A stretch of DNA of 64,000 nt from Chryseobacterium ginsenosidimutans (lineage in GTDB: Bacteria > Bacteroidota > Bacteroidia > Flavobacteriales > Weeksellaceae), in assembly GCF_024807225.1 (NCBI RefSeq), contig NZ_JANUCO010000001.1, positions 3,596,001 through 3,660,000 of the forward strand. Reading direction: 5' to 3'. The notes beneath the pieces were generated by a model. That model was not told the origin of the DNA. It did not search any database and saw only the letters and a program-made list of their open reading frames with translations. Of this stretch, positions 1 to 9,028 are shown piece by piece (position 1 is the stretch's first letter; each line of letters starts with the position of its first letter). A program made the position numbers and the translations under genes.

Positions 1-2
1 AA

Positions 3-314
3 AACAAAGGAACTCTATTCACAGAGCCGAAAAAAGATAAAGCAATCAACGAAGATATGCGTCAAAAAGCTTTGAATAACCTTTCTACAACGGATGATCA
101 CGGAATGCACATCGTAGGATTGGCAAAAGATCAATCTGGAAAAGAATATTATATGGTGAAGAATTCTTGGGGTGTGACGAATGATTTCGAAGGTTATCTT
201 TATGTGTCAAGACCTTATGTTGAATACAAATCGACTGCTATTTTAATTCACAAAAGTGCGCTACCAAAAAGCATTAAAAGACAATTGAAGCCAACGAAAA
301 ATATTGGTTTATAA
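3..314 (+). CDS. C1-family peptidase (aminopeptidase C / bleomycin hydrolase type), C-terminal part
   Basis: The reading frame is open from base 3, so this is the 3' end of a gene that starts left of the window. The visible part carries the second half of a papain-like active site: a catalytic His in HGMHIVGLA and the Asn in KNSWG, the usual order in C1B peptidases. The tail is rich in Lys and ends about 60 residues after KNSWG, as in bacterial aminopeptidase C. The family trims N-terminal residues from peptides. A hairpin terminator follows about 55 bases after the stop. The catalytic Cys lies outside the window, so activity cannot be judged. Confidence 0.85.
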   Translation, partial: NKGTLFTEPKKDKAINEDMRQKALNNLSTTDDHGMHIVGLAKDQSGKEYYMVKNSWGVTNDFEGYLYVSRPYVEYKSTAILIHKSALPKSIKRQLKPTKNIGL

Positions 315-368
315 AAATGCATCACTCTTGTCATTAGAATATGACAATTTTAGATATTTAAATCTGTT

Positions 369-407
369 AAAAACCGTTTTCATTCTTTGGGAACGGTTTT
401 GTTTTTT
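369..407 (+). terminator. Rho-independent terminator after the C1 peptidase
   Basis: Inverted arms AAAACCGTT (370-378) and AACGGTTTT (392-400) are followed by a T-rich run, about 55 bases after the peptidase stop. Confidence 0.7.
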
Positions 408-439
408 ATAATGTTTAAATTTCACACAATAATCTACAC

Positions 440-531
440 AAACTCTGTTATTCCGTAGGAATCTAAACAGAGTATTAGAGAATAGCTTGGAAACATTCGC
501 GCTTAGATACCCAGGATGACAAACTTGATGG
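440..531. repeat. Dispersed repeat family B, copy 1 (degenerate)
   Basis: Member of a family with imperfect inverted ends of the type GTTTGTCATCCCGTAGGGATC and its complement. This copy has TTATTCCGTAGGAATCTAAA on the left and CTTAGATACCCAGGATGACA on the right and is more decayed than the copies near 31.4, 36.5 and 50.1 kb. It sits in a 440-base gene-free stretch (315-757) that otherwise holds two hairpin terminators and a 9-bp inverted pair, TGTCAATTT (681-689) and AAATTGACA (708-716). I see no gene there. Confidence 0.6.
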
Positions 532-564
532 AAACCTTAATGGTTAAAATTAATCATAATTAAA

Positions 565-603
565 AAACCGCTTCAAGATAATATCCTGAAGCGGTTTCGT
601 TTA
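565..603. terminator. Hairpin terminator, probably bidirectional
   Basis: Perfect 11-bp stem AAACCGCTTCA (565-575) and TGAAGCGGTTT (587-597). On the minus strand it runs into six T, so it best serves the oxidoreductase gene read leftwards; on the plus strand the T run is interrupted. Confidence 0.7.
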
Positions 604-757
604 AAATAATTGAATAGGTAAAATTTATAAAATAATGTGAACCGTTAACAATAAACTTGCTTTAGCAGTGAATAGTCAAGTGTCAATTTAGAAAAGTTGT
701 AAAATACAAATTGACAGCAAAAACAAATTATCTATTAACAATTCACAATTTCTCTTT

Positions 758-1820
758 TTAATAAAGCACTCCCAAACTTTCCGCTGAAAAATCAAGAAGT
801 TCTTCTGTTTTTCCTTCTTTAATCTTCGTTACCCATTCCGGATCCTGCAATAATGCACGACCGACAGCAACTAAATCGAAATCTCCTCTTTCCAGTCTTT
901 TCGTTAGTTTCTGTTAAGTCTGCTTTTTCAGTTCCCTGTCCTGCAAATGCTCCCATAAAATCTCCTTCAAGACCTACAGAACCTACTGTGATTGTTGGTT
1001 GCCCTGTAATTTTTTTAGCCCAACCTGCAAAATTAAGATCAGAACCATCAAATTCTGCTTCCCAGAAACGTCTTTGCGAACAGTGGAAAATATCAACTCC
1101 CGCATCTTTTAATGGCATTAACCACTCTTCCATTTCTTCCGGTGTATTTGCTAATCTTGATTTATAATCCTGCTGTTTCCATTGAGAAAGACGGATAATA
1201 ATTGTGAAATCTTCACCAACCGCAGCTCTGATTGCTTTTACAACATCAACCGCGAATTTACTTCTTTCTTTTATCGTTTTTCCGCCGTATTCATCGGTTC
1301 TTGTATTGGTAACTTCCCAGAAAAACTGGTCAATTAAATACCCATGAGCTCCATGAATTTCAACAACATCAAATCCTAAATCTTTCGCAGATTTTGCAGA
1401 AGCCGCAAACTGTGCAATCGTATCCTGAATATCTTCTAATGTCATTGTAGAAGCCTTTTCCATATCAACCAACGGATAATCTGCTGAACTTCTCGTATCT
1501 CCAACATGCCAGATTTGAGGCCCCATTTTTCCGCCATTTTCATGAACAGCGTCGATTACGTTTTTCCAGCCGTTCAATGCTTCTGTTCCGTAGAAATCAG
1601 GAATATTCTGCATATTCTTCGATCCCGGTCTGTTGATTACCGTTCCTTCAGAAAGAATTAATCCAACTTCAGAAGCGGCTCTTCTTGCATAATACTCTGT
1701 AATATTTTGTGTAGGAACTCCGTTGTCAGATTGTGCTCTGGTCATCGGTGCCATTACGATTCTATTTTTAAGCTCTAAATTTTTATATTTAAAAGGTTTA
1801 AATAATGATTCTGTACTCAT
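758..1820 (-). pseudogene. NADH:flavin oxidoreductase, Old Yellow Enzyme family, frameshifted near the 3' end
   Basis: Old Yellow Enzymes are FMN-dependent ene-reductases that reduce activated C=C bonds of enals, enones and quinone-like electrophiles. The N-terminus has the family's MAPMTR signature, mid-protein HGAHGYLIDQFF and TDEYGG are FMN/substrate-barrel motifs, and the expected length is about 350 residues. The frame starting at 1820 drifts out at about 908-910 and would stop at 819. Removing one base of the TTT at 908-910 restores the conserved ending (FDLVAVGRALLQDPEWV) to a stop at 758. The break is one of eight similar +1 events in this window. The gene is divergent from an hxlR-type regulator, a usual arrangement for electrophile-inducible OYEs. 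Sure of the family; unsure whether the gene is really broken. Confidence 0.85.
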
Positions 1821-1898
1821 CTTTAAAATTATATTTTACAATTGTTACACAAAGTAACTAATAATAGTTCGTATTTGTATCTTATGAAGAAAAAAAGT

Positions 1899-1941
1899 GG
1901 TAACTTTGTAGTAACTTACATTAGTAACTTAAAAGTAACAT
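1899..1941 (+). promoter_or_regulatory. hxlR promoter with an array of GTAACTT operator-like repeats
   Basis: TAACTTTG at 1901-1908 fits the Bacteroidota -7 box TAnnTTTG, with TTTG at 1874-1877 as a possible -33 element. GTAACTT or GTAACA occurs at 1900, 1911, 1924 and 1935, at spacings of 11, 13 and 11 bp, with a further AGTAACT at 1853 towards the oxidoreductase. Repeats covering the start region suggest autoregulation by the HxlR protein and joint control of the divergent oxidoreductase (inference). Confidence 0.5.
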
Positions 1942-2334
1942 ATGAAAAAAAGTGAATTAATGCAATACAGCTGTCCTTTAGGTAAAGCAATGTCTGCCTT
2001 GGGAAGCAAGTGGAAACCGATTATTGTATTGGTTATCAAAGACCGAAAATTACGTTTTGGAGAGCTTGCTGTACGTATTCATGTAATTTCCAGAAAAGTA
2101 TTGACCGACCAATTGAGAGAAATGGAAGCGGATGGATTGGTGATCCGACAAGAATTTAAAGAACTTCCTCCAAGAGTTGAATATTCGTTGACAGAAAAAG
2201 GATTGGCCTTGTTGCCTATTTTATATCAGTTGGAAGAATGGGAAACGAAATATCATGTTTATGATCCTGAGAAAGAGAAGGATTGTAAAACTCTTTTGGA
2301 GGAGAAGAAAATAAAAAAGGCTGTCGTTGTTTGA
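1942..2334 (+). CDS. HxlR-family winged-helix transcriptional regulator
   Basis: 130 residues, normal for HxlR proteins (DUF24), which are MarR-like winged-helix dimers often sensing electrophiles through an N-terminal cysteine. Visible features are the CPLGKAMSALGSKWKP start with Cys11 in the family's usual position, the recognition region ending in SRKVLTDQLREME, and the wing PPRVEYSLTEKG. The start codon follows the last of four GTAACTT repeats. It is divergently transcribed from the Old Yellow Enzyme gene, which is its likely target. The acidic/basic C-terminal extension (about 25 residues) is variable in the family. Confidence 0.9.
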   Translation: MKKSELMQYSCPLGKAMSALGSKWKPIIVLVIKDRKLRFGELAVRIHVISRKVLTDQLREMEADGLVIRQEFKELPPRVEYSLTEKGLALLPILYQLEEWETKYHVYDPEKEKDCKTLLEEKKIKKAVVV

Positions 2335-2350
2335 CAGTGTTTTATTAAAA

Positions 2351-3055
2351 TTATTTTACGGCGTCACCTACATCAATTAAAAAACTAGAATTTAATCTTG
2401 ATCTTTCAACAATACCAATAAATTCTTTTTTCTCATTTATCACTGGAAGATACTCAATTTTAAGTTTTTCCATCTTTTTAAGTGCTGTCAATTTATCAGT
2501 CTTAAGATTAATTGCATTATCTATTGTAACGAAATTTGGAATAAGTTGTTTGAAATCTTCATTGTCTTTTATCTTAACTCTTTCCATAAAAAATGTACTA
2601 TTCATCTTACTATTCGAATTTAAAAAATTTTCTTTATAATCATCAACTGGTAAAATCCCCCAAAATCTAGGACTACTATTTCCATTTTTATCATCCTCGC
2701 AATTTTCTTGAATTAAAATAAATTTAAATGGGAGATAAGAAGGAAAAGTATTTTCATTTAGTATTTCATTTTCATGAGCGTAAGTACAATCAACACCTAC
2801 AGCAATTAGATCTTCCCCTACGACTAGAGATGATACTTCTTTAGATATAGTTTTTTGATAAGCTTCTTTAATTTTAATTTTTAAATCACCTAAACCAAAC
2901 TCAAGAACTTGCCCAGTTATTATAAGGTATAAGAAAATTGGAATTACAGCAATTGTTACATCTGATAATTTAACTTCATATTTACCATCATTTCTCGTTC
3001 TCAATAATACCACAGATGTAATAATTGCTATAAACGCTAATGTAATAATTATCAT
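2351..3055 (-). CDS. Membrane-anchored protein with a single CBS-like C-terminal domain
   Basis: 234 residues of unrecognised overall family. Two hydrophobic segments near the N-terminus (about residues 1-18 and 33-55) should anchor it in the inner membrane. The last 50 residues (ALKKMEKLKIEYLPVINEKK, then EFIGIVERSRL) resemble one CBS motif, which normally pairs to bind adenosyl ligands, so a homodimer would be expected. The middle part (about 60-180) has no motif I know. The DNA is more AT-rich than the neighbouring housekeeping genes, hinting at accessory origin. It ends 16 bases from the hxlR stop in convergent orientation. Function unknown. Confidence 0.6.
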   Translation of the reverse strand: MIIITLAFIAIITSVVLLRTRNDGKYEVKLSDVTIAVIPIFLYLIITGQVLEFGLGDLKIKIKEAYQKTISKEVSSLVVGEDLIAVGVDCTYAHENEILNENTFPSYLPFKFILIQENCEDDKNGNSSPRFWGILPVDDYKENFLNSNSKMNSTFFMERVKIKDNEDFKQLIPNFVTIDNAINLKTDKLTALKKMEKLKIEYLPVINEKKEFIGIVERSRLNSSFLIDVGDAVK

Positions 3056-3178
3056 GTTATAATTTTTTATTTAAATCAAAACTACAAATATTATCTCTCT
3101 CGTAAAAAGTATTCAAAAGAATCTGACTAAAATCTATCTCAAGTTAAATTAAAATCCAGTAGGTTTATTTCACAAATC

Positions 3179-3913
3179 CTACTTTCTCACAACCAACATA
3201 TTCGCAAACGGAGTAATTTTCTTATTCTCAACAATCTTCAAACCCGCACCAGCAATAGCTTTCTTCCATTGCTTTTGACTTAAAAAATGAAAAGCTCCGA
3301 TATTAAAGAAAATAAAATTAGTCAAGTCTCTGAACTGTTCTGAAACAATGATTATACCTTCATTTTTCAAAATTCTTTTTGCTTCTTTGAAAAACAAAAC
3401 TCTCTGTTCATGATCCAAAATTTCGTGGAGAGAAGTTACCGCAAGAATAACTTCCTGAGACTGATCTTCAAAAAGTAATTTGTTGGGTGAAATCTTTATT
3501 TCTTTGGGATTTGGCGGGAAGATTCTTTTCGAAGTTTCAATTCCTTTTTCTTGTTCGTGTCTGTTTTCGAAAATGTCACAAACTGTCAAATTTAAATTCG
3601 GATATTTTTGTTCCAATCGTTGTGATAGAGGATCAAAACTTGCATGAACGAGAATTGCATTTTTAGTTTTATCCCAATTTATTAATCCTTTTACATTATT
3701 TAATTCATATAAATCCGAGTTATCATAGAGAATATAAGATGCAACAAGTGAAGCGATTATATTTAAAACAATAAGACCGCTTACAATTCTTAATAGTAAA
3801 ATGAGAGGATCTGAGCGCATCCAAAATGACAATCCAAAAAGAAGAACTGAAACGATGAGTCCGAGTACTATTTTTTGATAATTGAAGAGGATTACTAGTT
3901 TGGTGATTTTCAT
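3179..3913 (-). CDS. Membrane-anchored class I SAM-dependent methyltransferase-like protein
   Basis: About 244 residues. The frame is open further upstream to 4132, but that part overlaps the E1 gene and its terminator, so I take the ATG at 3913 (MKITKLVILF). Two hydrophobic helices (about residues 5-27 and 38-62) precede a Rossmann-like domain. ILVHASFDPLS stands where motif I would be and lacks the usual GxGxG; LTVCDIF resembles motif II, and ILAVTSLHEILDHEQRV with FFKEAKRILKNEG matches the motif IV/post-IV region of Methyltransf_11 proteins. The missing glycine loop makes SAM binding uncertain. Substrate unknown. Confidence 0.6.
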   Translation of the reverse strand: MKITKLVILFNYQKIVLGLIVSVLLFGLSFWMRSDPLILLLRIVSGLIVLNIIASLVASYILYDNSDLYELNNVKGLINWDKTKNAILVHASFDPLSQRLEQKYPNLNLTVCDIFENRHEQEKGIETSKRIFPPNPKEIKISPNKLLFEDQSQEVILAVTSLHEILDHEQRVLFFKEAKRILKNEGIIIVSEQFRDLTNFIFFNIGAFHFLSQKQWKKAIAGAGLKIVENKKITPFANMLVVRK

Positions 3914-3968
3914 ATTAAAGAGTTTTTTGAAATTATCATCAAAACTCAAATTTACAAATTCAGAAACA

Positions 3969-4000
3969 AAAAACCGCCCTCCAAAAAAGAAAGCGGTTTC
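3969..4000 (-). terminator. Terminator of the E1 gene
   Basis: GAAACCGC and GCGGTTT arms read on the minus strand, followed by six T. It lies about 25 bases beyond the stop of the 2-oxoacid dehydrogenase gene. Confidence 0.7.
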
Positions 4001-4022
4001 AAAATTTATTTTAAAATCCCAA

Positions 4023-6461
4023 TTAAAATATCGCCGGATATTTCTGAGGATTTGTTTCATTAAATAGAGCATAAATTCTTTCAACCATATCATCAGAAGA
4101 TGGCTTACTGAAATAATCTCCATCACTTGCATAGGCAGGTCTGTGGTCGTTTGCAGCGATCGTCAATGGATCAGAATCTAAGAATCTAAAAGCCTTTTGC
4201 TTTTCTAAAATCTGCTGAAGAATAAACGCTGAAGTTCCACCTTCCACATCTTCGTCGATCACGACCAATCTGTTGGTTCTCTTCACACTTTCGGCAATTT
4301 CATTTGTTAAATCAAAAGGAATTAATGACTGAACATCAATAACTTCCGCAGAAATCCCTAATTTTTCAAGTTCTTCTGCTGCTTCCATTACAACTCTCCA
4401 AGTCGAACCGTAGGTTACTAACGTCACATCTTTTCCTTCTTTTGTAACTTCAATTTTTCCTACAGGAACAGTGAATTCACCTAAGTTATCAGGTTGTTTT
4501 TCCTTTAATCTGTATCCGTTAAGACATTCAACAATTACCGCAGGATCGTCACTTTTAAGCATCGTGTTGTAGAATCCGGCAGCTTTCGTTAAGTTTCTTG
4601 GAACTAATACCAAAATACCTTTTGAAAGGTTCAAAATTCCCGCCATTGGAGAACCTGAATGCCAAACTCCTTCTAGTCTGTGACCTCTTGTTCTGATGAT
4701 TACAGGTGATTTCTGACCACCTTTTGTTCTGTACTGAACCGTCGCCAAATCATCGCTCATTCCTTGTAAACAGTACAAAATATAGTCTAAATACTGGATT
4801 TCAGCGATCGGTCTCAAACCTCTCATCGCCATACCAATACCTTGACCTAAAATCGTAGCTTCACGGATTCCTGTATCGGCAACACGAACGTCACCGTATT
4901 TTTCCTGCATTCCTTCAAGACCTTGGTTTACGTCACCGATATTTCCGGCATCTTCACCAAAGACCAAAGTTTCAGGATATTTTTCGAAAATTTTATCGAA
5001 ATTATTTCTTACCACTACTCTTCCGTCAACATCTTCAGAATTGTCAGAATAGATTGGCTTGATTTCTTTTACGTTTTCAGCTTTCCACTGAGACTGAGAG
5101 TATAAATGAGAAGAATAATTGTCTTTTTCAACCTCAAAAATCTCATTGTATTTCTGCATCAACTGGTTTCTTTCTGCAGAATTTGTTCCTCTCGTCGCCA
5201 ATAAAGATTTTCTTACCAAATGGAAAACATCTTTCTTCGCTTTTGAAACTAATTTATTGAATTGATTGATATAATTCTCAATTTCAGTATTTTGTCCTTT
5301 CAAATTTTCAACAAAAGGCAACACTGAACCGATTAAATCTGTAATTGTTTTTTGGTAGCTTTCCCAAGCATATTTCTGCCCCGCTTTTACATGCTTTTTA
5401 GCTTCTTCATCGATTGAATCTAATTCTTCTGTACTTGCGATAATTTCTTCCTTACCTTCAATTTCGATTGAATAATTCAAAATCCATTCTCTGAATTTTA
5501 CCAATCCGTCAAACTGAGATTCCCAAGCCAAACGGTCTTCATTTTTATATCTCTCGTGAGAACCCGAAGTCGAGTGACCTTGAGGCTGCGTCACTTCAAT
5601 CACATGAACTACCACAGGCACGCTTTCCATTCTTGCAAACTGCTCTGCTCTTGCGTAAGCATCCAACAATGAAGGATAATCCCAAGCTTTCACCTGAATG
5701 ATCTCACAACCTTGATTTTCACCTTCTTTTCTTTGGAAACCGCTTAACATTTCAGCAATGTCAGCTTTTGCTCTCTGATTTTTTGTAGGAACTGAAATTC
5801 CGTAACCGTCATCCCAAATCGAAACAATCATCGGAACCTGAAGCGCACAAGCAGCATTCAGCGTTTCCCAGAAATGACCTTCTGCTGTAGAAGCGTCGCC
5901 AATTGTTCCAAAAGCAACTTCGTTCCCTTCTTTTGAGAATTTTTCGGAACCGTCGAATTTTACGGTTTTATATATTTTTGAAGCCTGCGCCAATCCTAGC
6001 AATCTTGGCATTTGCCCTGCTGTAGGAGAAATATCAGAAGAAATATTTTTTTGAGCTGTTAAGTCTTTCCAACTTCCGTCTTCATTCAAACTTCTTGTAG
6101 CGAAGTGACCGTTCATCTGTCTTCCTGCCGATGCAGGCTCTCTTTCAACACTTGTATCTGCATACAACTGAGCAAAGAAACTTTCAACAGATAGCGCATC
6201 TACTGCCAATGCAAAAGTCTGATCTCTGTAATATCCTGAACGGAAGTCTCCATTTTTGAAAACTTTCGCCATTGCAAGCTGAGGAAGCTCTTTACCATCC
6301 CCAAAAATACCAAATTTAGCTTTTCCCGTCAGAACTTCTCTTCTGCCCAAATAAGACATTTCACGAGAGATTCTTCCTAATTTATAATCTTCAAGTATCT
6401 GATTTTTAAAATCTTGAAAGGAAATCTGCTGAGTTTCAATATAGGTTGTTTGCATAGCCAA
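4023..6461 (-). CDS. Branched-chain 2-oxoacid dehydrogenase E1, alpha and beta subunits fused
   Basis: 812 residues combining both halves of a thiamine-diphosphate E1 enzyme, which decarboxylates 2-oxoisovalerate-type acids and acylates the lipoyl E2 partner. The alpha half has the ThDP motif starting GDASTAEGHFWE (about residue 190) and ending in DDGYGIS. The beta half starts around residue 480 with LVFGEDAGNIGDVNQGL and contains IAEIQYLDYI and RTRGHRLEGVWHSG. Such fused E1 proteins are common in Bacteroidota. The product would supply branched acyl-CoA for the iso-fatty acids typical of these organisms (established for the pathway, inferred here). No E2/E3 genes lie in the window. The start could be the first Met or the third residue. 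Confidence 0.92.
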   Translation of the reverse strand: MAMQTTYIETQQISFQDFKNQILEDYKLGRISREMSYLGRREVLTGKAKFGIFGDGKELPQLAMAKVFKNGDFRSGYYRDQTFALAVDALSVESFFAQLYADTSVEREPASAGRQMNGHFATRSLNEDGSWKDLTAQKNISSDISPTAGQMPRLLGLAQASKIYKTVKFDGSEKFSKEGNEVAFGTIGDASTAEGHFWETLNAACALQVPMIVSIWDDGYGISVPTKNQRAKADIAEMLSGFQRKEGENQGCEIIQVKAWDYPSLLDAYARAEQFARMESVPVVVHVIEVTQPQGHSTSGSHERYKNEDRLAWESQFDGLVKFREWILNYSIEIEGKEEIIASTEELDSIDEEAKKHVKAGQKYAWESYQKTITDLIGSVLPFVENLKGQNTEIENYINQFNKLVSKAKKDVFHLVRKSLLATRGTNSAERNQLMQKYNEIFEVEKDNYSSHLYSQSQWKAENVKEIKPIYSDNSEDVDGRVVVRNNFDKIFEKYPETLVFGEDAGNIGDVNQGLEGMQEKYGDVRVADTGIREATILGQGIGMAMRGLRPIAEIQYLDYILYCLQGMSDDLATVQYRTKGGQKSPVIIRTRGHRLEGVWHSGSPMAGILNLSKGILVLVPRNLTKAAGFYNTMLKSDDPAVIVECLNGYRLKEKQPDNLGEFTVPVGKIEVTKEGKDVTLVTYGSTWRVVMEAAEELEKLGISAEVIDVQSLIPFDLTNEIAESVKRTNRLVVIDEDVEGGTSAFILQQILEKQKAFRFLDSDPLTIAANDHRPAYASDGDYFSKPSSDDMVERIYALFNETNPQKYPAIF

Positions 6462-6593
6462 TATAAAAAATTTTTAGTTTTCGAAGTATTTTGCTAATAT
6501 ACACTTTTTAAATTAATTTTAATTTTTAATAATCTTTTTTAAAAATTTGATAATAAAAGAAATAGTGTTTATCTTAGAATAAATTTGTAACTG

Positions 6594-6887
6594 ATGGAAA
6601 AAAAATCAACCCATATTCTTAATGCTTCAAGTAATTTACTTGGGTTTTCTTTGGTGATTATCACTTCATTAAAGATCTCTAAGATGAGTCAGAGTACACA
6701 TTTAGACGAGTTTGCAGGAATTGCATGTCTGTTTTTCACATTCAGTTGTTTCTTTTCGTTTTTGGCGATAAGATCGAAGAATGAAAAGCGTTCGGATAAG
6801 TTTGAGAATATTGCGGATTATTTATTTTTAATCGCTTTATTTTGCATTGTTTTAGCTGTTATTATTGTAACAATGAAAGTTATTTAA
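6594..6887 (+). CDS. Small hypothetical membrane protein
   Basis: 97 residues with three predicted membrane helices (about 12-28, 42-60 and 74-95) separated by short polar, Lys-rich loops. No domain recognised. It faces away from the E1 gene and converges on the polyprenyl synthetase with only three bases between them. The region upstream of the ATG (6462-6593) is very AT-rich. Confidence 0.65.
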   Translation: MEKKSTHILNASSNLLGFSLVIITSLKISKMSQSTHLDEFAGIACLFFTFSCFFSFLAIRSKNEKRSDKFENIADYLFLIALFCIVLAVIIVTMKVI

Positions 6888-6890
6888 TTT

Positions 6891-7869
6891 TTAGAATTTT
6901 CTTTCAATCACGTAATCCAGCATAATTAATAAAGATTTTTTAGGCTCAGAATCAGGAAATTCATTCAGAATATCTTTTGCTTTTTGTTGGAAATCTTTCA
7001 TCATTGTAATGGCATATTCCAAGCCTCCTGAACTTTTAACAAAATTAATTAGCTCTTTTACACGTTTCTGATCATTATTATAACGCTTGATCGTGTTAAA
7101 ATAATATTTCTTATCCTTTTCGTTGGCAATTTTTAAGGTATGAATTAATGGCAGCGTCATTTTCTGCTCTTTAATATCAATTCCGACAGGTTTTCCGATC
7201 ACGTTTGAAGTTAAATAATCAAAAAGATCATCTTTAATCTGAAAAGCCATTCCGGTGTAAGTTTCCAAACTCCATCATTTTTTTAGCTAAAGCTTCATCT
7301 GCATCGTTAGACAAAGCTCCTATTTCGCAACAGGCAGCAATTAATGTGGCTGTTTTCTGGCGGATAATTTCATAATAAACATCTTCTGTAATATCCAGCT
7401 TTCTGGCTTTTTCCAACTGAAGAAGCTCTCCCTCAGACATTTCTCTGATGGTTCTTGAAATAACTGCAAGTAAATCGTAATCTTTATGGTCTGTAGATAA
7501 TAATACAGCTTTCGACAACAAGAAATCGCCTACCAAAACTGCAATTTTATTTTTCCACAATGCGTTGATTGAAAAGAAATTACGACGCTTAAAACTTTCA
7601 TCCACCACATCATCATGAACCAAGGTCGCCGTGTGAATCAATTCGATCATGGAAGCTCCGCGATAGGTTTTTTCGTTGACATCCCCGATTAATTTCGCAC
7701 AAAGAAACACAAACATAGGACGCATCTGCTTCCCTTTTGTCGTAACGATAAAACGAGTAACCTTGTCTAATAAAGGCACTTTGCTCTGCATCGATTCGTA
7801 AAACTTTTGTTCGAAAAGTTTCATTTCCTCATTGATGGGTCGCTTGATTTCTTCTACAGTGTTTGCCAC
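6891..7869 (-). pseudogene. Polyprenyl synthetase (isoprenyl diphosphate synthase), split by a +1 frameshift
   Basis: The enzyme chains isopentenyl diphosphate onto allylic diphosphates to make the menaquinone side chain. The first part (from 7869) holds the first aspartate-rich motif in LVHDDVVDES; the second part (ending at 6891) holds the second in AFQIKDDLFDY. The two lie in different frames and join at about 7262-7264, where GGAACT has become GGAAACT on the coding strand; removing one A gives an uninterrupted EFGTYTGMAFQIKDD and about 325 residues, the normal family length. Both catalytic motifs are intact and the enzyme is normally essential, so a sequencing error is the likelier explanation. 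Confidence 0.88.
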
Positions 7870-7939
7870 AATCTACGAATGATGGTAAATATTATTAATT
7901 ATCACAAAGATAATTTTTTTCAGTCAATTTTAAGAGAAA

Positions 7940-8818
7940 TTAATCTTTGAGTTTATCTTTTGGGATAAAATAAAAACTCTGTTTTGCACCACCCAACGGA
8001 GAATGAAATTTTTCTCCGGAAATATAAATTCCTGTTTCATCGACGGCGATACCTTCAATTTGTCCTATGGATAAAGCACTTCCGAGATAATAATGTTTAG
8101 GTTTTTCTTTAAAAAAGATTCCGGATTCGGTTTCATTAAAGACATCCAAATAGACTTCAGTTTTCTTTGTATAGCCTATTAAATATAGCTTTTTGTTGAA
8201 ATAAGAAGCATCTGTGACCACATAATTTGTTTTAAAAGATTCTACTTTTCCGGCTTTTTGTTTTTCCGAAATTTCCGGATCAATAGTATAATGTGTTGTG
8301 GATTTTGACGACCATTCTTTCGTAAAAAGATGAATTTTTCCATGTAAATAAATCATCGCTTCCGCATCAAAATCGGTTGATAAATATTTTGGAATAAATT
8401 CCGTTTGTTCTGGATATTCAAAGGAAATTAATCTAACAGAATCGTTTTTTAATGAATGAGTTTCAAAAGGAACTTTATAAATCTCTAAGTCTCTCCTCGT
8501 TCCTCCATTATTTCCAAAATCTCCAATGTAGAAATTGTTTCCGTCATTGGTTAAGGCTTCCCAATCTTTATTTTTCCCATTAACTTTTACAATATTGATA
8601 ATTTCTCCTGTCGTTTTATCCAATTCAAAAAGTTCGGGTGAATTTCCGCTGTCGTTGAAAGTGTATAGTTTTCCGTTCAAAAAACTCAACCCGGAAGTTT
8701 CTTTTATTTTTTCGTCTAAATAAGTGATTCTGTACTTTCTAATCTTGAGAAAATCTGTCTTTTGCGAAAATGAAAAGGTGGAAATAAGGATTGTTATTGT
8801 CAGGAAAAACTTTTTCAT
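7940..8818 (-). CDS. Secreted hypothetical protein, beta-propeller-like
   Basis: 292 residues with a clear signal peptide (MKKFFLTITILISTFSFSQ) ending in a flavobacterial-style FSQ cleavage region. The mature part alternates beta-strand-like stretches with repeated elements such as SGLSFLNGKLYTFNDSGNSP, NNFYIGDFGNN and IEGIAVDETGIYISGEKF, which look like blades of a propeller related to SdiA-regulated or esterase-like phytase-type repeats. I do not recognise a catalytic motif. It is probably periplasmic or surface-exposed. No obvious operon partner; a repeat-derived hairpin follows it about 40 bases further on. Confidence 0.7.
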   Translation of the reverse strand: MKKFFLTITILISTFSFSQKTDFLKIRKYRITYLDEKIKETSGLSFLNGKLYTFNDSGNSPELFELDKTTGEIINIVKVNGKNKDWEALTNDGNNFYIGDFGNNGGTRRDLEIYKVPFETHSLKNDSVRLISFEYPEQTEFIPKYLSTDFDAEAMIYLHGKIHLFTKEWSSKSTTHYTIDPEISEKQKAGKVESFKTNYVVTDASYFNKKLYLIGYTKKTEVYLDVFNETESGIFFKEKPKHYYLGSALSIGQIEGIAVDETGIYISGEKFHSPLGGAKQSFYFIPKDKLKD

Positions 8819-8900
8819 AAGGCAAAATTAAGGTTTTTATTTAAACACAAATAGCACTAATCTTTACACTAATTTTCATGAATAAATATGTTAATTTAAA

Positions 8901-8963
8901 TTTTGGCTAAAGCCAATTGACAACATTACATAAAAAAAGCGGACTAAAGTCCGCTCCTATTGA
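8901..8963 (+). repeat. Dispersed repeat family A, copy 1
   Basis: Pattern TTTTGGCTAAAGCC, about 25 variable bases, then GCGGACTAAAGTCCGC and TCCTATTGATA. The second part forms a GC-rich hairpin that could also terminate transcription. Further copies lie near 14.3, 23.5 and 34.7 kb, all in the same orientation. Confidence 0.75.
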
Positions 8964-9028
8964 TAATTAATATCGGGTTATATAAAATTTTTAATAAAAT
9001 TATTCTGCCGTTTATATTTAGAAAAAAA

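Noticed and set aside
853..1167. 104-residue plus-strand ORF opposite the Old Yellow Enzyme gene
   Set aside because: It is the antisense of a clearly conserved coding frame and has no motif or start context of its own.
3914..4132. N-terminal extension of the methyltransferase-like gene
   Set aside because: It runs through the E1 terminator hairpin and into the E1 coding end; the added residues have no membrane or family pattern that fits.
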